Source: Castor canadensis
Taxonomy: Eukaryota; Chordata; Mammalia; Rodentia; Castoridae
Length of the DNA: 64,000 nt
Assembly: GCF_047511655.1 (NCBI RefSeq)
Contig: NC_133401.1
Location: 15,904,001-15,968,000 of the forward strand
Reading direction: 5' to 3'
Shown here: one piece after another, positions 9,939 through 22,233 of the stretch
Position numbering within the stretch: the stretch's first letter is position 1
How the letters are laid out: each line of letters starts with the position of its first letter
Translations under genes and position numbers: made by a program
The notes under the pieces: generated by a model
Told to the model about the DNA's origin: nothing
The model's input: the letters and a program-made list of their open reading frames with translations, nothing else
Database searches by the model: none

Positions 9939-10403
9939 TGTTACGTGCCAGTACCGAGGGTCCTTGCCTTCACAAGCCAGAGAATCAGGCAGCTGATTGA
10001 CTTGTGATCCAAAGCTGGTGTATAAAGTGGGATTTATTAGAGAGAAAGGAAAGGCTACAGCTAGAGCAGTGCAGCGGAGCCCGGAAGCCGGTCGCTCGCT
10101 GCTCAGGCGAAGGCTGGGGTTTTTATGGACGTTCTAGCTCTGCGTTGGGTGGGTTTTTCTCATTGGCCATGGGTTCACGGGCTTTCTCAGGTGAACTGGT
10201 CTGTTTGCCCCTTAATTTGGGGAGGTGGGGAACAATCTTGAGAGCATTTTGCTTATCAGCCCTCTGGCAGATCTATCAGACCCAGTATTTCCTCTTCAGG
10301 GTGCAGAAATGCAGATTTACAACTCCTCAGGATGCAGGAATCCCAGTCCTCTCCATGGGGGATGGGCTACTCACTCATCTGCCTTAGGTCCCCAGACCCA
10401 ACA
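9939..10403 (-). repeat. ERV-A 3' LTR
   Basis: It runs TG...CA on the plus strand, from TGTTACGTGCC to CCAGACCCAACA. It shares with 14807-15280 the strings GAGGGTCCTTGCCTTCACA, GGAAAGGCTACAGCT and GAGCAGTGCAGCGGAGCCCGG. Confidence 0.85.
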
Positions 10404-10989
10404 AATCCCCCTGAGACAAGTACCCAACTGCTGTTGGGGAGAGGGGCGATGACTCTTCTATCTGCTTCCTGCTAGCAATGGGGCAACGAGGTGGGGGGCA
10501 GGTGTGATGGTACTTGTCTCAGGGGTTTACATGTGTAGTCTCCAGGGGCCCCAAAGAACAGGATGGAGGACTTATGTGTAGGCAGAGGTGAGTATTCCTT
10601 GACTAAGAGCTGGAGTTTGATCCGTTGGACCTGTCGAGATATGAATCTGGAGACAGCATTTATTATGCAAGGCCCAAATAGGAATATTAGTAGGAGCATA
10701 AAAAGGGATCTGGCAAGGGCTGCATATCTAGGGATTCAGGTTCTGCAAAATCCTGTTACTCCCAAGAAAGCTCTAAGCTGCTTTATGGTCTGGGGGAGTG
10801 GGAAATGGAGGATTTTGTTGATTCACTCGTAACTGAGGAAGTGAGTCTGTCCCTTTAAGACCACACCTAGGTAGGTGACCTGAGGGAGGCATAATTGAGC
10901 CTTTTCCTTAGGGACATTGTATCTCCAGGAGGCCAGAAAGTTTAAAAGGACTCAGTTGCCCTGCAGATGAGGGCTCTGTGGCTCTGCAC

Positions 10990-11480
10990 AGAAGTCAGTC
11001 ATCACCATATTGAAGAAGGGTGGCCTCTGGGTAGTGCCAACCTAACAAGTCGCTGGTTAGGGCCTGTCCAAAAAGATGAGGGCTGTCTCTAAACCCTTGT
11101 GGCAAAACTGTCCAAGTCAGTTGCTCTGAAGGGTTAGTGGGATCTTCAAAGGCAAACAGGGGCTGACTGTCAGGATGCAGAGGAATGCAAAAGAAAGCGT
11201 CCTTTAAATCTAGTACAGAGTAATATTGGGCTTTTGAGGGTGTTTGAGCCAATAGAGTAGAGGGATTGGGAACAGTCAGGTGGAGGGGAACACTGCTTCA
11301 TTAATGAGCTGGAAGTCTTGAACCAACCTCCATTTGTCTGGCCCCTTACGGACATCAAGAATAGGAGTATTGTAAGAGCTGGAGCAACTAATTAGCAGCC
11401 CTTGTTTTTATAAGGAATTTCTGATAGGTAAGAGGCCTTGTGATTCCTCAGGCTTGAGGGGATACTGTTTTTGATGCGGA
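10990..11480 (-). pseudogene. ERV-A pol-derived stretch (reverse transcriptase)
   Basis: The minus strand reads [18 protein letters not shown] and [19 protein letters not shown], which are gammaretroviral-type reverse transcriptase blocks. Treated as a fossil. Confidence 0.85.
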
Positions 11481-11828
11481 AACTGTGAGGGATCTTGGAG
11501 CTTTATTTGAATTGGGGTGCTGTTCTGGCTCACCCTACACACTTGTCCCTGAAGGAGGGGGCAGCAGAGCTAGTCACCTGGGGGAGGAGAATTTGAGCCT
11601 TTAGTTAAGATAGTAAATCATGTTCCAGCAGGGGCACTGGAGCCTCAGGAACTATGAGGAAAGAGTGACAAGAGCAGGCCATAGGCCAGGTAAAGTAATG
11701 CCCTAGGTGCTGGCCAGATCTGCCCCAAACAATAAACTTGTCATTGTACCAGGGACCAGGAGAGAATGGTAAGACAGAGAAACAGGCTCCACCATCTAGG
11801 AGGAAAATGACCTTTCACTTCTCTACCA

Positions 11829-12940
11829 TTATGGATATCCAAGGCCCCTCAACATTGAGCCTGGACAGGAGGCCCCAGGACCCATCAATCCATAGGAGGT
11901 GACACCCCACCTTCCATCTGGAGACGGGGCACTTAGACCTCCAGTGGTTACCTTTGCAGAGAGGGCACGGTCCTGGTGGGGGTGGGGCTGTCTCCCGGGC
12001 TGTCCCCCTTTGGGCATTCTCTGCACAAGTGCCCCTCCTGTCCACAATGGTAGCAGGCTTGGGATGTAGGCCTCCATCCTGTGGGGCACTCCCTGAGAGC
12101 TGCAATGAGGTCACAGTGGTTTTTTTTATCCTCTTCTTTCTTTTTAGTGATGTCCCAGTTATAGTATACAGACATGGCTAGCTGCATTAGTTGTCCAGTG
12201 ATTTTCCCCTTCAGCCACAGACTTTTGGAGTTATCTACAGATATCTGGGGCTGACTGAGTTAGAATTTATCTTTGAGGAGAACCTCTCCCACCTGTGACT
12301 CTGGGCCCGCTGTGGTATGCTTTCTGATAGCATCCTTAAGATGCTATAGAAAGGTAAGGGGGTTTTCTTCAGAGCCTTGTTTTACTACAGTCACCTGGGA
12401 ATAGTTTAGAGGTTTGACTTTGGTCCTTTTTTGCTTTTCCACTGTAAGATGGATGAAGTGACGTCAACACCATTCATCCTCCCCACCATTTTGATCCCAA
12501 TGTGGATCTGCCAAGGGGACTGCCTGTGCCCCTGTGGGTATAGGCACATTCATTTCCTCATTTCCAGGTGCCATGGGGTTTGGAGCTCACTGTAGATGGA
12601 AATCGTCCCCAACCTTACTGGCCTGGGCCAGGACCCGTTGCTTTTCTAATGAGGAAGGAGTCTGGTCTATTAGAAGCATAATATCCTTTCATGCCAATGC
12701 AAAGGTTTGGATCACAGAGATAAAGACTTGGATGTACTGGTCTGGGGCATCAGTATAGCTACCCAGATCTTTTTTAATCTCCCTTCGATCTGAAACTGGA
12801 AGGGTACATAGACTCACCCTCTTCCTACCACTGCCTGTTGAAGGGGGAAAGCATCCATTAGGAGGTTCTGAATATTGGGGTAGCTTAGTAGGTAGGGCAG
12901 AGGGTGGAGCAGTAGGGATGGGGGGCCTTGTCACTGGTAA
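11829..12940 (-). pseudogene. ERV-A gag-derived stretch
   Basis: The minus strand contains a CCHC zinc knuckle (CYHCGQEGHLCRECPKG) with basic and proline-rich surroundings as in gammaretroviral nucleocapsid. Proline-rich gag-like text continues upstream to about 12.9 kb. Fossil; broken. Confidence 0.8.
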
Positions 12941-14785
12941 GGGATTTTTCTGGTCGTCCTTCCCCGTGTTAATCCTGTGGCTTACAAAGAATGGCCAGTG
13001 TTTGAATATCTAGATTGCAATTATGGAACCATTCTGGATGGTCTCGGAAATAAAAGAAAAGCTGTGTACAGGGGAGTCCACTTTTTCTCCCTTTTACAGA
13101 AAAGGTCTAATTGGAGTATGGTACTATACTTTAAGAAACCCTGTGAAGGCAACTTCTCTTGGTCACCCAAGGGATGACCAAGAAAGATGCGGGGTTTTTT
13201 TTTTTCTTGAGATTAATAGGACCAAGGTCCTTCCAATGTTTCAATAGACAGGCCAGCAATGACCACTTATGTACTGAGGCCAGAAGACTGGAAGGGGCAG
13301 GTCCCATCTAGAACAACAACAACAAAAAAAACCTGGGTCAGTTCCCATCTTGGTGTCCCAACTGGGGATTAACCTAACTAAGAAGAGCAGGCATCCCTGA
13401 CTGTGACTTCCTTCTGCCATCCGTGACCAGGACTAAAGGAAGTGACTGCGTCGGAATAGGACACCTGACCAATGCAGTGAGAGAAAAACTCTGGGATCCT
13501 GCCTTTTAGCAAAAAAGCAGGCAACCTCTTTAACAAAGGGGTGCATCACCTGGAGAGGTGCCTGTAAGGTTGTAGAAGGGCACTCAGGGGGGGTCCCAGG
13601 ACAAGGGGATGACTAGTGTTAATATTTGGAGGAAAAAAAAGTTTTATGCTGTGCCCAAAAAGTATAGGAAATTTTAAATGAGAAGTTTAGAGACCATAAC
13701 AATGTCCATTTTGCTGTTCCCAGAAGGTAACATTAGTGCTTTTGGGGACCATAACCTTGAGATAAGAATTGGTTTCCAAGGGCTTAATCAGTCAGGCCCG
13801 ATGCCTGAGGTGGGCCTGGGAACAGGGCCTGCACAAAGTGCCACCGCCCCTCCCACATGCCTGGGACAAGTGACCCTGTCTGCCCCGGCCCTGCCCTGTG
13901 GCCCGTCACCCCTTCCCCATGTCCACCTGCCTGCACACATTTATTTTTCCTGCCTTCCCTTTTTGGAGGAGTGGTGGTGGGTCGCAGTCACCTCCTGTAT
14001 GGCTGGTGGCTTTGGATGTGTGCCGAGCCCTCTCTATGGATTGCATTAGCTATGGCATGGCTGCAGTTTTCTGCAGGCGCCTTTGCCTCCGCTGGTGCCC
14101 AGCATCTAATTTAAAGCTGCTGTGGGTGTAATTTAAGAAAGTCCTAAGGTACCATGGTATGAGTTTTCCACGGGAGGCCGGGATCCCAGTAAGCACAGGG
14201 AGGGGAAAGCAGACAGAGATGAAGGACAAGGTGGCGGGACTGGGAGGGAGCAGATCAGGTGTCTGACATCTCAGGTAAGGGAGGGGAAGGCAGAGCCTGG
14301 AGGCAGAACCACGCCTGAGGGATAAACGATTAAGTGTGCTTTCAGTTCGCTCCCACTAAGTGGTACTGGAACACTGTCAGCGACACAAAATCTCCACTTT
14401 CAGGTCACTGCCTCCGGCAGAAGGGGTGTTTGACAGATGGGAAAAGCAAAAAGTCATCAGGTGCCACAACCAATCAGGTTTCCTCCAACGTAGCATGAGG
14501 TGTACCTGAATAAGCACCGGGCTGGGTCTTGGCCTGCAGGAGGGAGCATGAGCTCCCTCAGAGCTGGAATCACCATGAGGCCAGAGTGGGAAAGTCCCTC
14601 AGGAAGACAGGAACAGAGAAAGAGACAGGGTGAGCAGTCCAAGGAAGTCTGCTTTTGGCTAGTCCTCAGTGGGGGAGTTTCCTCCAGCAGGCATCCAGCA
14701 GGTCGCCAGAGGCTCACGGTAGCCCCTTAGGCATGCCCCTGCTGGTTTGGTGTTCAAGTCACACTGACCTTGGTCCAGAAGAAAA

Positions 14786-14803
14786 GTCCCTTTGTGGTCT
14801 CCA
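14786..14803 (-). other. ERV-A primer-binding-like site (tRNA-Arg type)
   Basis: On the minus strand, three bases after the 5' LTR, lies TGGAGACCACAAAGGGAC. It differs by two bases from the complement of a tRNA-Arg(UCG) 3' end as I recall it. Confidence 0.55.
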
Positions 14804-14806
14804 AAA

Positions 14807-15280
14807 TGTTATGTGCTGGTGTCGAGGGTCCTTGCCTTCACAGGCCGGAGAACTGGCTCGTGAGGCAGCTGGTTGACTTGTGAGCCAAAGCCGGTGTACG
14901 AAGTGGGATTTGTTAGAGAAAGGAAAGGCTACAGCTGGAGCAGTGCAGCGGAGCCCGGAAACCAGTGGCTCCCTGCTCAGGTGAAGGCTGGGCTTTTATG
15001 GACGTTTTAACTCTGGGTTTGGGTAAGCGTTAGGTGGGCTCTTTTCATGGGCTGCAGATTCATAGGTTTTCTCAGGTGAACTGGTCTGTTTGCCCCTTAA
15101 TTGGGAGGGAGGGGAAACAATCTTGAGAGCATTTTGCTCATCAGCCTTGTGGCAGATCTATCAGACCCTGTATCTCCTCCTCTGGGTGCAGGAATGCAGT
15201 TGACAACTCCTTCCCAGAATGCAGGAATCTCCATGGGGATGGGATACTCACTCATCTGCCTTAGGTCTCCAGACCCAACA
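14807..15280 (-). repeat. ERV-A 5' LTR
   Basis: TGTTATGTGCTGGTG through CCAGACCCAACA on the plus strand, the partner of 9939-10403. Its right end lies within about 8 bp of the next LTR element. Confidence 0.85.
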
Positions 15281-15287
15281 GAATCAC

Positions 15288-15853
15288 TAAAACCAGAGTT
15301 TTGGACTCAAAGCCCAAACTCCTGAGATTCCATAAGCCAAGTCTGGCCACCCGTCCCTAACTGCTGAATAAAGAGGCCTGGTGAAGGCAGAGAAAGGAGG
15401 TTTAGTACACAGCTCGGGGCATGCCATGGGAAATGGCAGAGGAAGCACTCAGCCCATCTTCTGCCATCTTCGGGGTACAGACATGAGTTTCAGGCTTAAG
15501 TAGACAAAAGACCTGGGAGCAGGGGACAAAGGTATGCGTGGTTAAACAGTCTCAGTCACAGGTGTGATCTGGCTGCTCATTACCTCAGTCCTTGTTCCGG
15601 GAGAGGTTCTGGAGTTATCATCTGAATTCATTGACACCTGCCAGGTGGGCCATCCTGAGGAAGGTCTACTGTTGGGGGTAAGTTTTCCTTTTCATGAAAA
15701 TGTTATCAACTTACTGTCCTGGAATCCAAGGTGACTGCAAAGTGACTGCAAAGAGAAGGACTTAGAGCAAAGACAGATACAAAAAGGAGGCAGGGATGCC
15801 AAGCTTCTCCTGCTATTCTCCAAGTAAGGAGTCAATATTTTTCAGCAAAAGCA
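15288..15853 (-). repeat. ERV-B 3' LTR
   Basis: It aligns with 18604-19189 over its full length and begins almost directly at the end of the ERV-A LTR. Confidence 0.75.
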
Positions 15854-16104
15854 GTTGGAGCATCTCTGCAATTTCCCCCTCATGTTTGAAAATTTCTCAA
15901 TCTTGAGGAAATTAAGGAGCTGTTTGTTTTGGGTTTGTTTTTTTTTCTTGACAACTGATAAATTAGTGCAGGAGAAGGGACAGATAGCTGACGGCTAAGC
16001 CAAAAGAACATCTAAGTCCAAAAATAGAAACATCAGTATAAAGCAGAATATAAAGTAAACAAAAGCCAGAAGACACCTAGTTAAATAAACTGTGGAGGGG
16101 AACC

Positions 16105-16305
16105 TTTTTTTTTTTTTATTTTGCAGTACTGGGACTTGAACTCAGGACCTTCACCTTGAGCCACTCCACCAGCCCTTTTTTTGTGAAGGGTTTTTCAAGA
16201 TAGGGTCTCCTGAACTATTTGCCTGGGCTGGCTTTCAACCTGAATCCTCCTGATCTCTGCCTTCTGAGTAGCTAGGATTACAGGCATGAGCCACCGGCGC
16301 CCGGC
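16105..16305 (-). repeat. Dimeric SINE (antisense)
   Basis: GCAGTACTGGGACTTGAACTCAGGACC...GCCACTCCACCAGCCC...GATTACAGGCATGAGCCACCGGCGCCCGG, inserted into the ERV-B interior. Confidence 0.9.
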
Positions 16306-16477
16306 AACTACTAAAAAATTCCTTTGGAGTCAGCAGAATAGTCATTTTTGTCTCTACTTAAATAGAAGGGCTTGGCCAAAAAAACATGAGTTTTGCCTTC
16401 TGTCCAAAGGGCCTGCCTGCCAGGGCTTGGATGTCTAGTAGCTGTGCATAAGAACACTTCTTTAAAACCTCTTGGCT

Positions 16478-16570
16478 TGTGGCTGGTACAGTGACTAAGT
16501 TGTCAATCACCTGCCTAGCAAGCATGAAGCCCTGAGTTCAAATCCCAGTGCCACCAAAAAAAAAAAGTGG
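16478..16570 (+). repeat. ID-like SINE
   Basis: GTGGCTGGTACAGTGACTAAG...CTGCCTAGCAAGCATGAAGCCCTGAGTTCAAATCCCAGTGCCACC plus poly-A, inside ERV-B. Confidence 0.85.
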
Positions 16571-17247
16571 AGCTTAAACCTCTTGGCTTTAGTGAGTTTT
16601 GTGAGGTCTATCACAGGTGACTCCATCTGGATTGTGACAGCTTTCCCCACTTGTCTCCAAACTGTTTGTCTCTGATCGATCTCCTCTGAAGATTTCACAA
16701 ATGAACCATTCTGGTTAATGAAAGTCCCTCATTGACGGGAAAGCTTTTTCCTGGATGTTCTGAGTTGATCCCCTGCTGGAGGGGAAGCAACAGGAAGTTT
16801 AGGATGGAGTCAGTGCCAATAACACCCATTTGGCCAAATGATAAGCACCTCAGAGGTTTAGAAGATGTGGCCCTTGGGCTGGCATCCATTTGTAATTTTT
16901 TCTGTCCTATAGATGATGTCCTGACATCGTAAAAATATCTCAGAATGTCAACAGACAACAGTTAAAAGTTTCACGAGGAAATACAAAAGCAAACGTTTAA
17001 AAGACTGTAAAAAAGAGTTGAATGCAAATTACACTTATGACAAAATGAAAAAGGTTAAGTTTACTGTCCATACAGTCCTGTTCCTAAGGCAGAGGATAGT
17101 TCTTGAATGCCTGCAGTTTAGTTAGACCTGGTTGAGATAAGAACTTTGAAAAACTGGTTTTCTTAAAGTGGCAGCAAAAGAGGTGTAAGAGAGAACAGAA
17201 GCAGCAATTTTTCACATTAATTCTACAGTAAGAATCATCCTAAACCA

Positions 17248-17450
17248 GGCTCTGGTGGCTTCTGCCTGTACTCCCAGCTACTCAGGAGGCAGAGATCAGG
17301 AGGATCATGGTTCAAAGCCAGCCTGGGCAAATGGTTCCCAAAACCCTATCTTGAAAAAAATTCTCCACAAAAAAAGGACTGGTGGAGTGGCCTGAATTCA
17401 GGTGTAGGCCCTGAATTCAAATCCCATTCTCTAAAAAAAAAAAACTAAAC
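17248..17450 (+). repeat. Dimeric SINE
   Basis: CAGGCTCTGGTGGCTTCTGCCTG...GGCAAATGGTTCCCAAAACCC...GACTGGTGGAGTGGCC...GAATTCAAATCCCATTC with poly-A, inside ERV-B. Confidence 0.85.
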
Positions 17451-18581
17451 TAAATTAGGCAAGCCATAAATGTCAATTTAAGTGTACATAGTTTCAAGAG
17501 CTCAAGAACATGCAAAACTTAAGTGACCACAAGTACATTGCTCAGTTATTTCTCAAAATTCCAGGAGCAGATTGAGCTGTGCTCTGTGCTGCTCTTTTAG
17601 GACCCATTTTGGGAGGTTTGCTAGCTGAAGCAAGAGTCAACACAGGGGAAGCCTTTTTGAGTCAGTCTCAGTTTTAATAAGACTATTGCCATAGCTATCA
17701 GAATTTTAGCTTCTAATAAGCCAATCATCCCAGACATAAAATGGACACACATAAAATACACACAATGACACACAGAGACAATGACTGTAATGCAGAGAGC
17801 CCTCTTACACTGTCTTTCTCTTTTTTAGTAGACTAGTCAGCTAGGATTTTCCCAAGGGGGCAAGATGGACTCAGTGCTTTTCACTCTTAAACTGTCATAA
17901 GCCTAGAATGTCCCATGGTCGCACAACTGCAAGAGAGATCTCCCACACACCCTGGTCCTTGTACCTTTACTCCTTGGCCCTTCAAGTTTCTCTGTCTACA
18001 AACACAAATGGCCCAAGCCTCAAATAGCCCTAAGGAGCTCAAACAAGAGAGGAACAAGACAAAAAGCACAAAATTTCAAATTTCTTGTCAAAACAAATGT
18101 TCTGTACAAATGACAAAAAAAGCAAGGTCCAATTGTGCACTAATTAGAGAGCCCACTTAAAAGGACAAAAGAGGTCTCCATCACAAACACCCTGGGCTCC
18201 CTGTTTCCTTTCATTCCTTCCCTGCCAACTGCTGGCACAAATTCTCAAATAACCCCAAATGCTCAGAGAAACCTCTGAATTAGGGATCCAAAATTCCTTG
18301 TCAGACAAATGGCTAAAGCCCAAATGGATCAGAAGAGCCTCCAGACAGCAAGGGAAAGGAAGGCAAAGGCCTGAGAGCTCGTCACAGTCACACTTCACAG
18401 CCCCACGGCCCAGATGCTCGCTTCTGCATCCCACCAGAGGATGGGATTCTTCCAAGTGGAAGAATGAGCAAAGATCCCTGCAATCAAAGCAATTGCAGCA
18501 GCTGTGGGGAGGCCAATTCTAGTTTTCCTCTCCATCCAGGGTCAATCGTTGCAGGTGACTACCACCTAAAGGTCATATTTT

Positions 18582-18599
18582 CTCCAGGCTGGCTTGCCA
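18582..18599 (-). other. ERV-B primer-binding-like site (tRNA-Arg type)
   Basis: On the minus strand, four bases after the LTR end, lies TGGCAAGCCAGCCTGGAG. It differs by two bases from the complement of a tRNA-Arg(ACG) 3' end as I recall it. Confidence 0.6.
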
Positions 18600-18603
18600 A
18601 AGC

Positions 18604-19189
18604 TGAAACTGGAGTTTTGAACTCAAGGCCCAAACTCCTGAGATTCCATGTGCCAGGTCTGGCTACTTGCTCCTAAATGCCAAATAAAGAGGCCTGGTGA
18701 AGATAAAGAAAGGAGATTACACAGCTCAGGACATGCCGTGGGAAGAGGCAGGGTAAGCACTCAGCTTGTCTTCAGCCATTTTGGGGTGCAGACATGAGCT
18801 ATAGGTTTAAATAGACAGAAGAACTGGGGGCAGGGGATAAAAGTACACATAAACAGTCCCAGTCACAGGTGTGTTCTGGTTGACCATTACCTCAGTCCTT
18901 GTTCCAGAAGAAATTCCTGGAGAGGTTCCAGAGTTGGCAATCTGGATTTATTGTCACCTGGCAGGTGGTCCTTCAAGAAGAACGTCTGCTGTTGGGGTTA
19001 GTTTCTGTCCCTTGTCATGAGGGTGTTATTATCTGTCTTTTCTGGAATCCAAGGTGATTGAAAAGTGACTGCAAAGAGAATGGCTTAGTACAAAGACAGA
19101 TACAAAAAGGAAGCAGGGATGCCAAGCTTCTCCTGCTTCTAGTTAATTTGTGGGCCCAAGTGGGGAGTCAGTGCTTTTCAGCAAAAGCA
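18604..19189 (-). repeat. ERV-B 5' LTR
   Basis: TGAAACTGGAGTTTTGAAC through TTTTCAGCAAAAGCA on the plus strand; pairs with 15288-15853. Confidence 0.75.
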
Positions 19190-19441
19190 GTTTAACTGTC
19201 TCTTACATCACCAGTCCTGGGACCCCAGGAATCTTTACAGCCACCTGTTAAACAATTGCACAAACAACTTTTTTTTTAGCCACATAACATTTCTAAATAG
19301 CTGATTTAACCATTGCCACACAGTTTTATGATCCTCTATTTTATGGGTAAGAAAAAAGAGGAAAGAAAAAATGATACAGATTGCTTAAAATCCCCAGCTA
19401 TTAATTGGCAGAAGCAGAATGGGAACCGAGGAAATCAATCA

Positions 19442-19443
<2 letters not shown>

Positions 19444-19479
<36 letters not shown>

Positions 19480-19480
19480 G
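19444..19480 (+). repeat. (CT)n microsatellite
   Basis: About 18 CT units, followed by a CCACCA run. Confidence 0.95.
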
Positions 19481-19584
19481 CCCTCCCACCACCACCACCA
19501 CATGCTTTCTTTTCTTTCTTTCTTTCCCCCCATATCCCTGGCCCTTCTACATCAAACAACTTTCAGGAAAGTTTTGAAACTCAA

Positions 19585-19765
19585 AATCGGGAGGCAGAGA
19601 TCAGGAGGATCATAGTTTGAGGCCAGCCTGGGCAAACAGCTCCTGCAACCCATCTCCAAAATAACTAGAGCAAAATGGACTGGAGGTGTGGCTCAAGCGG
19701 CAGAGCTCCTGCTTTGCAAGTGTGAAGCCCTGAGTTCAAAGCCCAGTGCCACCAAAAAAACCACT
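19585..19765 (+). repeat. Dimeric SINE, 5' truncated
   Basis: It starts inside the B1 half (GGGAGGCAGAGATCAGGAGGATCATAG) and ends GAGTTCAAAGCCCAGTGCCACC plus A-rich tail. Confidence 0.85.
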
Positions 19766-20004
19766 CTGTGACAACCATGACCGTCCCTGGCCACCACACC
19801 CTTGAGTGCTTCACAGCGATTCAGCTACGGTTTCTAAAACCACAAACACGCATCCCCTTATGCACAATGATCACTTGTAGGGATGGGAGTGACAGGGACG
19901 GCCACACACCATAGGACACAAGGCAGGTGAGGGACCCAGGGCAGTGCAGGTTACAAGCACGCCAAAAAGCCCCTTCCACTGAAGATGGGTTCAGAAGCGA
20001 TGGT

Positions 20005-20345
20005 GCTCTGTCAGTCCATTTTCTGTTGCTTTAACAGAATTCCTGAGGCTAGGTAATTTATACAGAAAAGAGGTTTTTGTTGCTCGCGGTTCTGGAGGCA
20101 TTTGTCATGCTGCTGGTGAGGACTTTCTTGCTACATCACAACGTGATAGACAGCATCACGTGGTGAGACAGAGAAAGCACCGCTAATAAATCAATAAGTC
20201 CATCGATTACCAGTCATGTGTAAATAAGGAGTTTTTCATGATCCAAACACCCCCCAAAGGTCTGCCTCCAAATGCCCCCCTAATGCATCATTGAGGGGTT
20301 AAGTTTCCAACACATGACGTTTGAGGGACACACTGCAGCCAAAGC
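20005..20345 (-). repeat. MaLR (MST-like) LTR
   Basis: TCCATTTTCTGTTGCTTTAACAG...GCTAGGTAATTTATACAGAAAAGAGG at one end and GGGTTAAGTTTCCAACACATGACGTTTG at the other are MST/THE1-class MaLR landmarks in reverse. An ancient solo-type LTR. Confidence 0.75.
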
Positions 20346-20654
20346 AGGTACATTTACACCACGGAAAACCACCCAGCCATGAGCAATCCACAGAAGAATG
20401 AATGAGTGACCGATGTGGCCGTGTGTCCTTGTAGGGAAAAGTCACCGAGATGCACTGTGAGATAAAGACAGGAAGAGGAATTTCTGCTTTCTCTCCTTTC
20501 CACCAGGCACACCTCTTGCAAAATGTCCCCTTTTCCCCGCTCTCTAGAAAGGAAAGAGGAAGCTCAAGAAATAGTACCTGGCATAGAGCCCTGTGCCCTA
20601 CATCACAGATGTGAAAAGTCTAGGGCACTATGAAATTACCAGGTCTTTTTTAGT

Positions 20655-21012
20655 TATTTAAATTTTTTGGCAGTTCTGGGATTTGAACTCAGGGCCTTGC
20701 ACTTGCTATGCAGGTGCTCTACAACTTGAGCCACGCCCCCAGCCCTTTTTAATATATTGAATAAAATCAAGTAAGTCTGACATTAAGAATGTCAGTATGA
20801 GTATCCGTCTGCCACAGCAAATCAACTTACCCATGTCCTTGAACTGTTTGGATCAGTCTGAGTGTGTCCCAACCATTTTAGCTAATTTTTGAGTAAGTTC
20901 TTGCATTTTTTCCCAGGCTGGCCCAATCCTCCTATGTACAGCTCCCACTTAGCTGGGATGACAGGTATGTGCCAAACCACCCAGCTTTTATTGGTTGAGA
21001 TGGGGTCTCGTT
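20655..21012 (-). repeat. ID-like and B1-like SINE pieces (antisense)
   Basis: 20655-20750 is an ID-like unit (GGCAGTTCTGGGATTTGAACTCAGGGCC...GAGCCACGCCCCCAGCCC). From about 20895 a B1-like piece with GGCTGGCCCAATCCTCC is seen. The middle is unassigned. Confidence 0.7.
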
Positions 21013-21076
21013 GTGACCAGGAGGTTTAGCTCTGGTAAATACATTGGTTCTTGCACCCAGCAAGAGACGAATTCAA

Positions 21077-21280
21077 GCCAGGTACCAGTGGCTCATGCCT
21101 GTCTTCCTAGCTACTCAGGAGGCAGAGATCAAGAGGATCACGGTTCAAAACCAGCCCTGGCAAATAGTTCATGAGCCCCTATCTCAAAAATACCTAACAC
21201 AAAAGGAGCTGGTGGAGTGGCTCAAGGTGTAGGCCCTGAGTTCAAGCCCTGGTACCACCAAAAAAAAAAAAAAAAAAAAG
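21077..21280 (+). repeat. Dimeric SINE
   Basis: GCCAGGTACCAGTGGCTCATGCC...GAGCTGGTGGAGTGGCTCAAGGTGTAGGCCCTGAGTTCAAGCC plus a long poly-A, flanked by the duplicated motif AGACGAATTCAA / AGATGAATTCAA. Confidence 0.9.
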
Positions 21281-22233
21281 AGAGAGATGAATTCAACTAA
21301 GACGTGAAAATGTAGTAAAAATAATAGCAAAGTATCAGGAAAGGAATTTAGTCTAACAGAATAAAAGTGGGGAAAAATGGCAAAAAGCAGAAACAGTTTC
21401 TGCCCCCCATACAGGAAATGAGAGTAGAGACTCAAAATGGTGACCCCCATCTTAGCCTCCGGGTGCTAAAGGAGGGAGGTGTCACCCAGGCCCACTCAAA
21501 TCCCAGAGGCAGAGGTGCGCTGCAGAGCCTCCCTTTGCTGGATAGTCTTTGACTCCTGTAGGCCTTTCACCCACCCAAGGAGCCTTGTCAGCATCTCAAA
21601 GAGAAGGCGGACAGAGAGCCCTGGGGTGTGGAAAGCCCTGTCTTGGGAGGGGGTGGCTAGAGTTTTAGTTTTAATGTCTGAGTCTGGCTTTTTACTATTT
21701 ATTCAAATGCTACAATCTCCTAACTTCTCATCTGCCTCTCTTGCTTTATCCGCATTTGTGGCTGACCGCTACAGAACAAGAAGGGGCAGACCTACCATGG
21801 CCAGGAACCTGGGAGGTGGGGGAACCCCCAAGGTGACAGCAAGGACTGCAGGAGGAACAGGGCACCAGTCACAGCTTCTCGATTTGGAAAGAACTCAGCA
21901 GAGCAAGGATGGTAGAAAATCCAGAGATTTCTAAGAGACGCCCCTCTATGATTCCATTCTGAAATTCACCTGCATGTGTCCAGGGTGAGACAGTCCCCGG
22001 ATGACAGATGAGGGGGTTCCCTCAGCTGCCCAGTTGTCACGGGAATTCACAGGAACTTGAAATTCACACAAGAAAAATTTCAAGGTGGCTCACCACAAGG
22101 GAGTCTCTCCCAAGGTGGAAGTTTTAGCAAGGATTTATTTTAGAATAACAGGGTAAAGTAGAGAGAAATGGGGCAAAGAGAGAAACATTTCCTGCTCCCC
22201 ACACAGGCAATGGGAGTAACAGTTGTGTCTCTT

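Larger units (their letters stand above)
9939..15280 (-). mobile_element. Class I (gamma-like) endogenous retrovirus fossil, ERV-A
   Basis: Two similar LTRs (9939-10403 and 14807-15280) flank an interior with a retroviral nucleocapsid zinc-knuckle stretch and a reverse-transcriptase-like stretch, both reading on the minus strand. The order, from high to low coordinate, is 5' LTR, primer-binding-like site, gag, pol, 3' LTR. No envelope region was recognised and the element is much shorter than a full provirus. It is broken in many places. The two LTRs still align along their length with visible divergence, so it is neither recent nor extremely old. Confidence 0.88.
15288..19189 (-). mobile_element. 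Second LTR retroelement fossil, ERV-B
   Basis: Flanking repeats at about 15288-15853 and 18604-19189 share long stretches, such as CAAACTCCTGAGATTCCAT, AATAAAGAGGCCTGGTGAAG and GCAGGGATGCCAAGCTTCTCCTGC. The interior (about 2.7 kb) shows no protein I recognise and holds three SINE insertions. A tRNA-Arg-like primer site next to the right LTR puts the element on the minus strand. It is broken and clearly older than the SINEs inside it. Confidence 0.75.
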
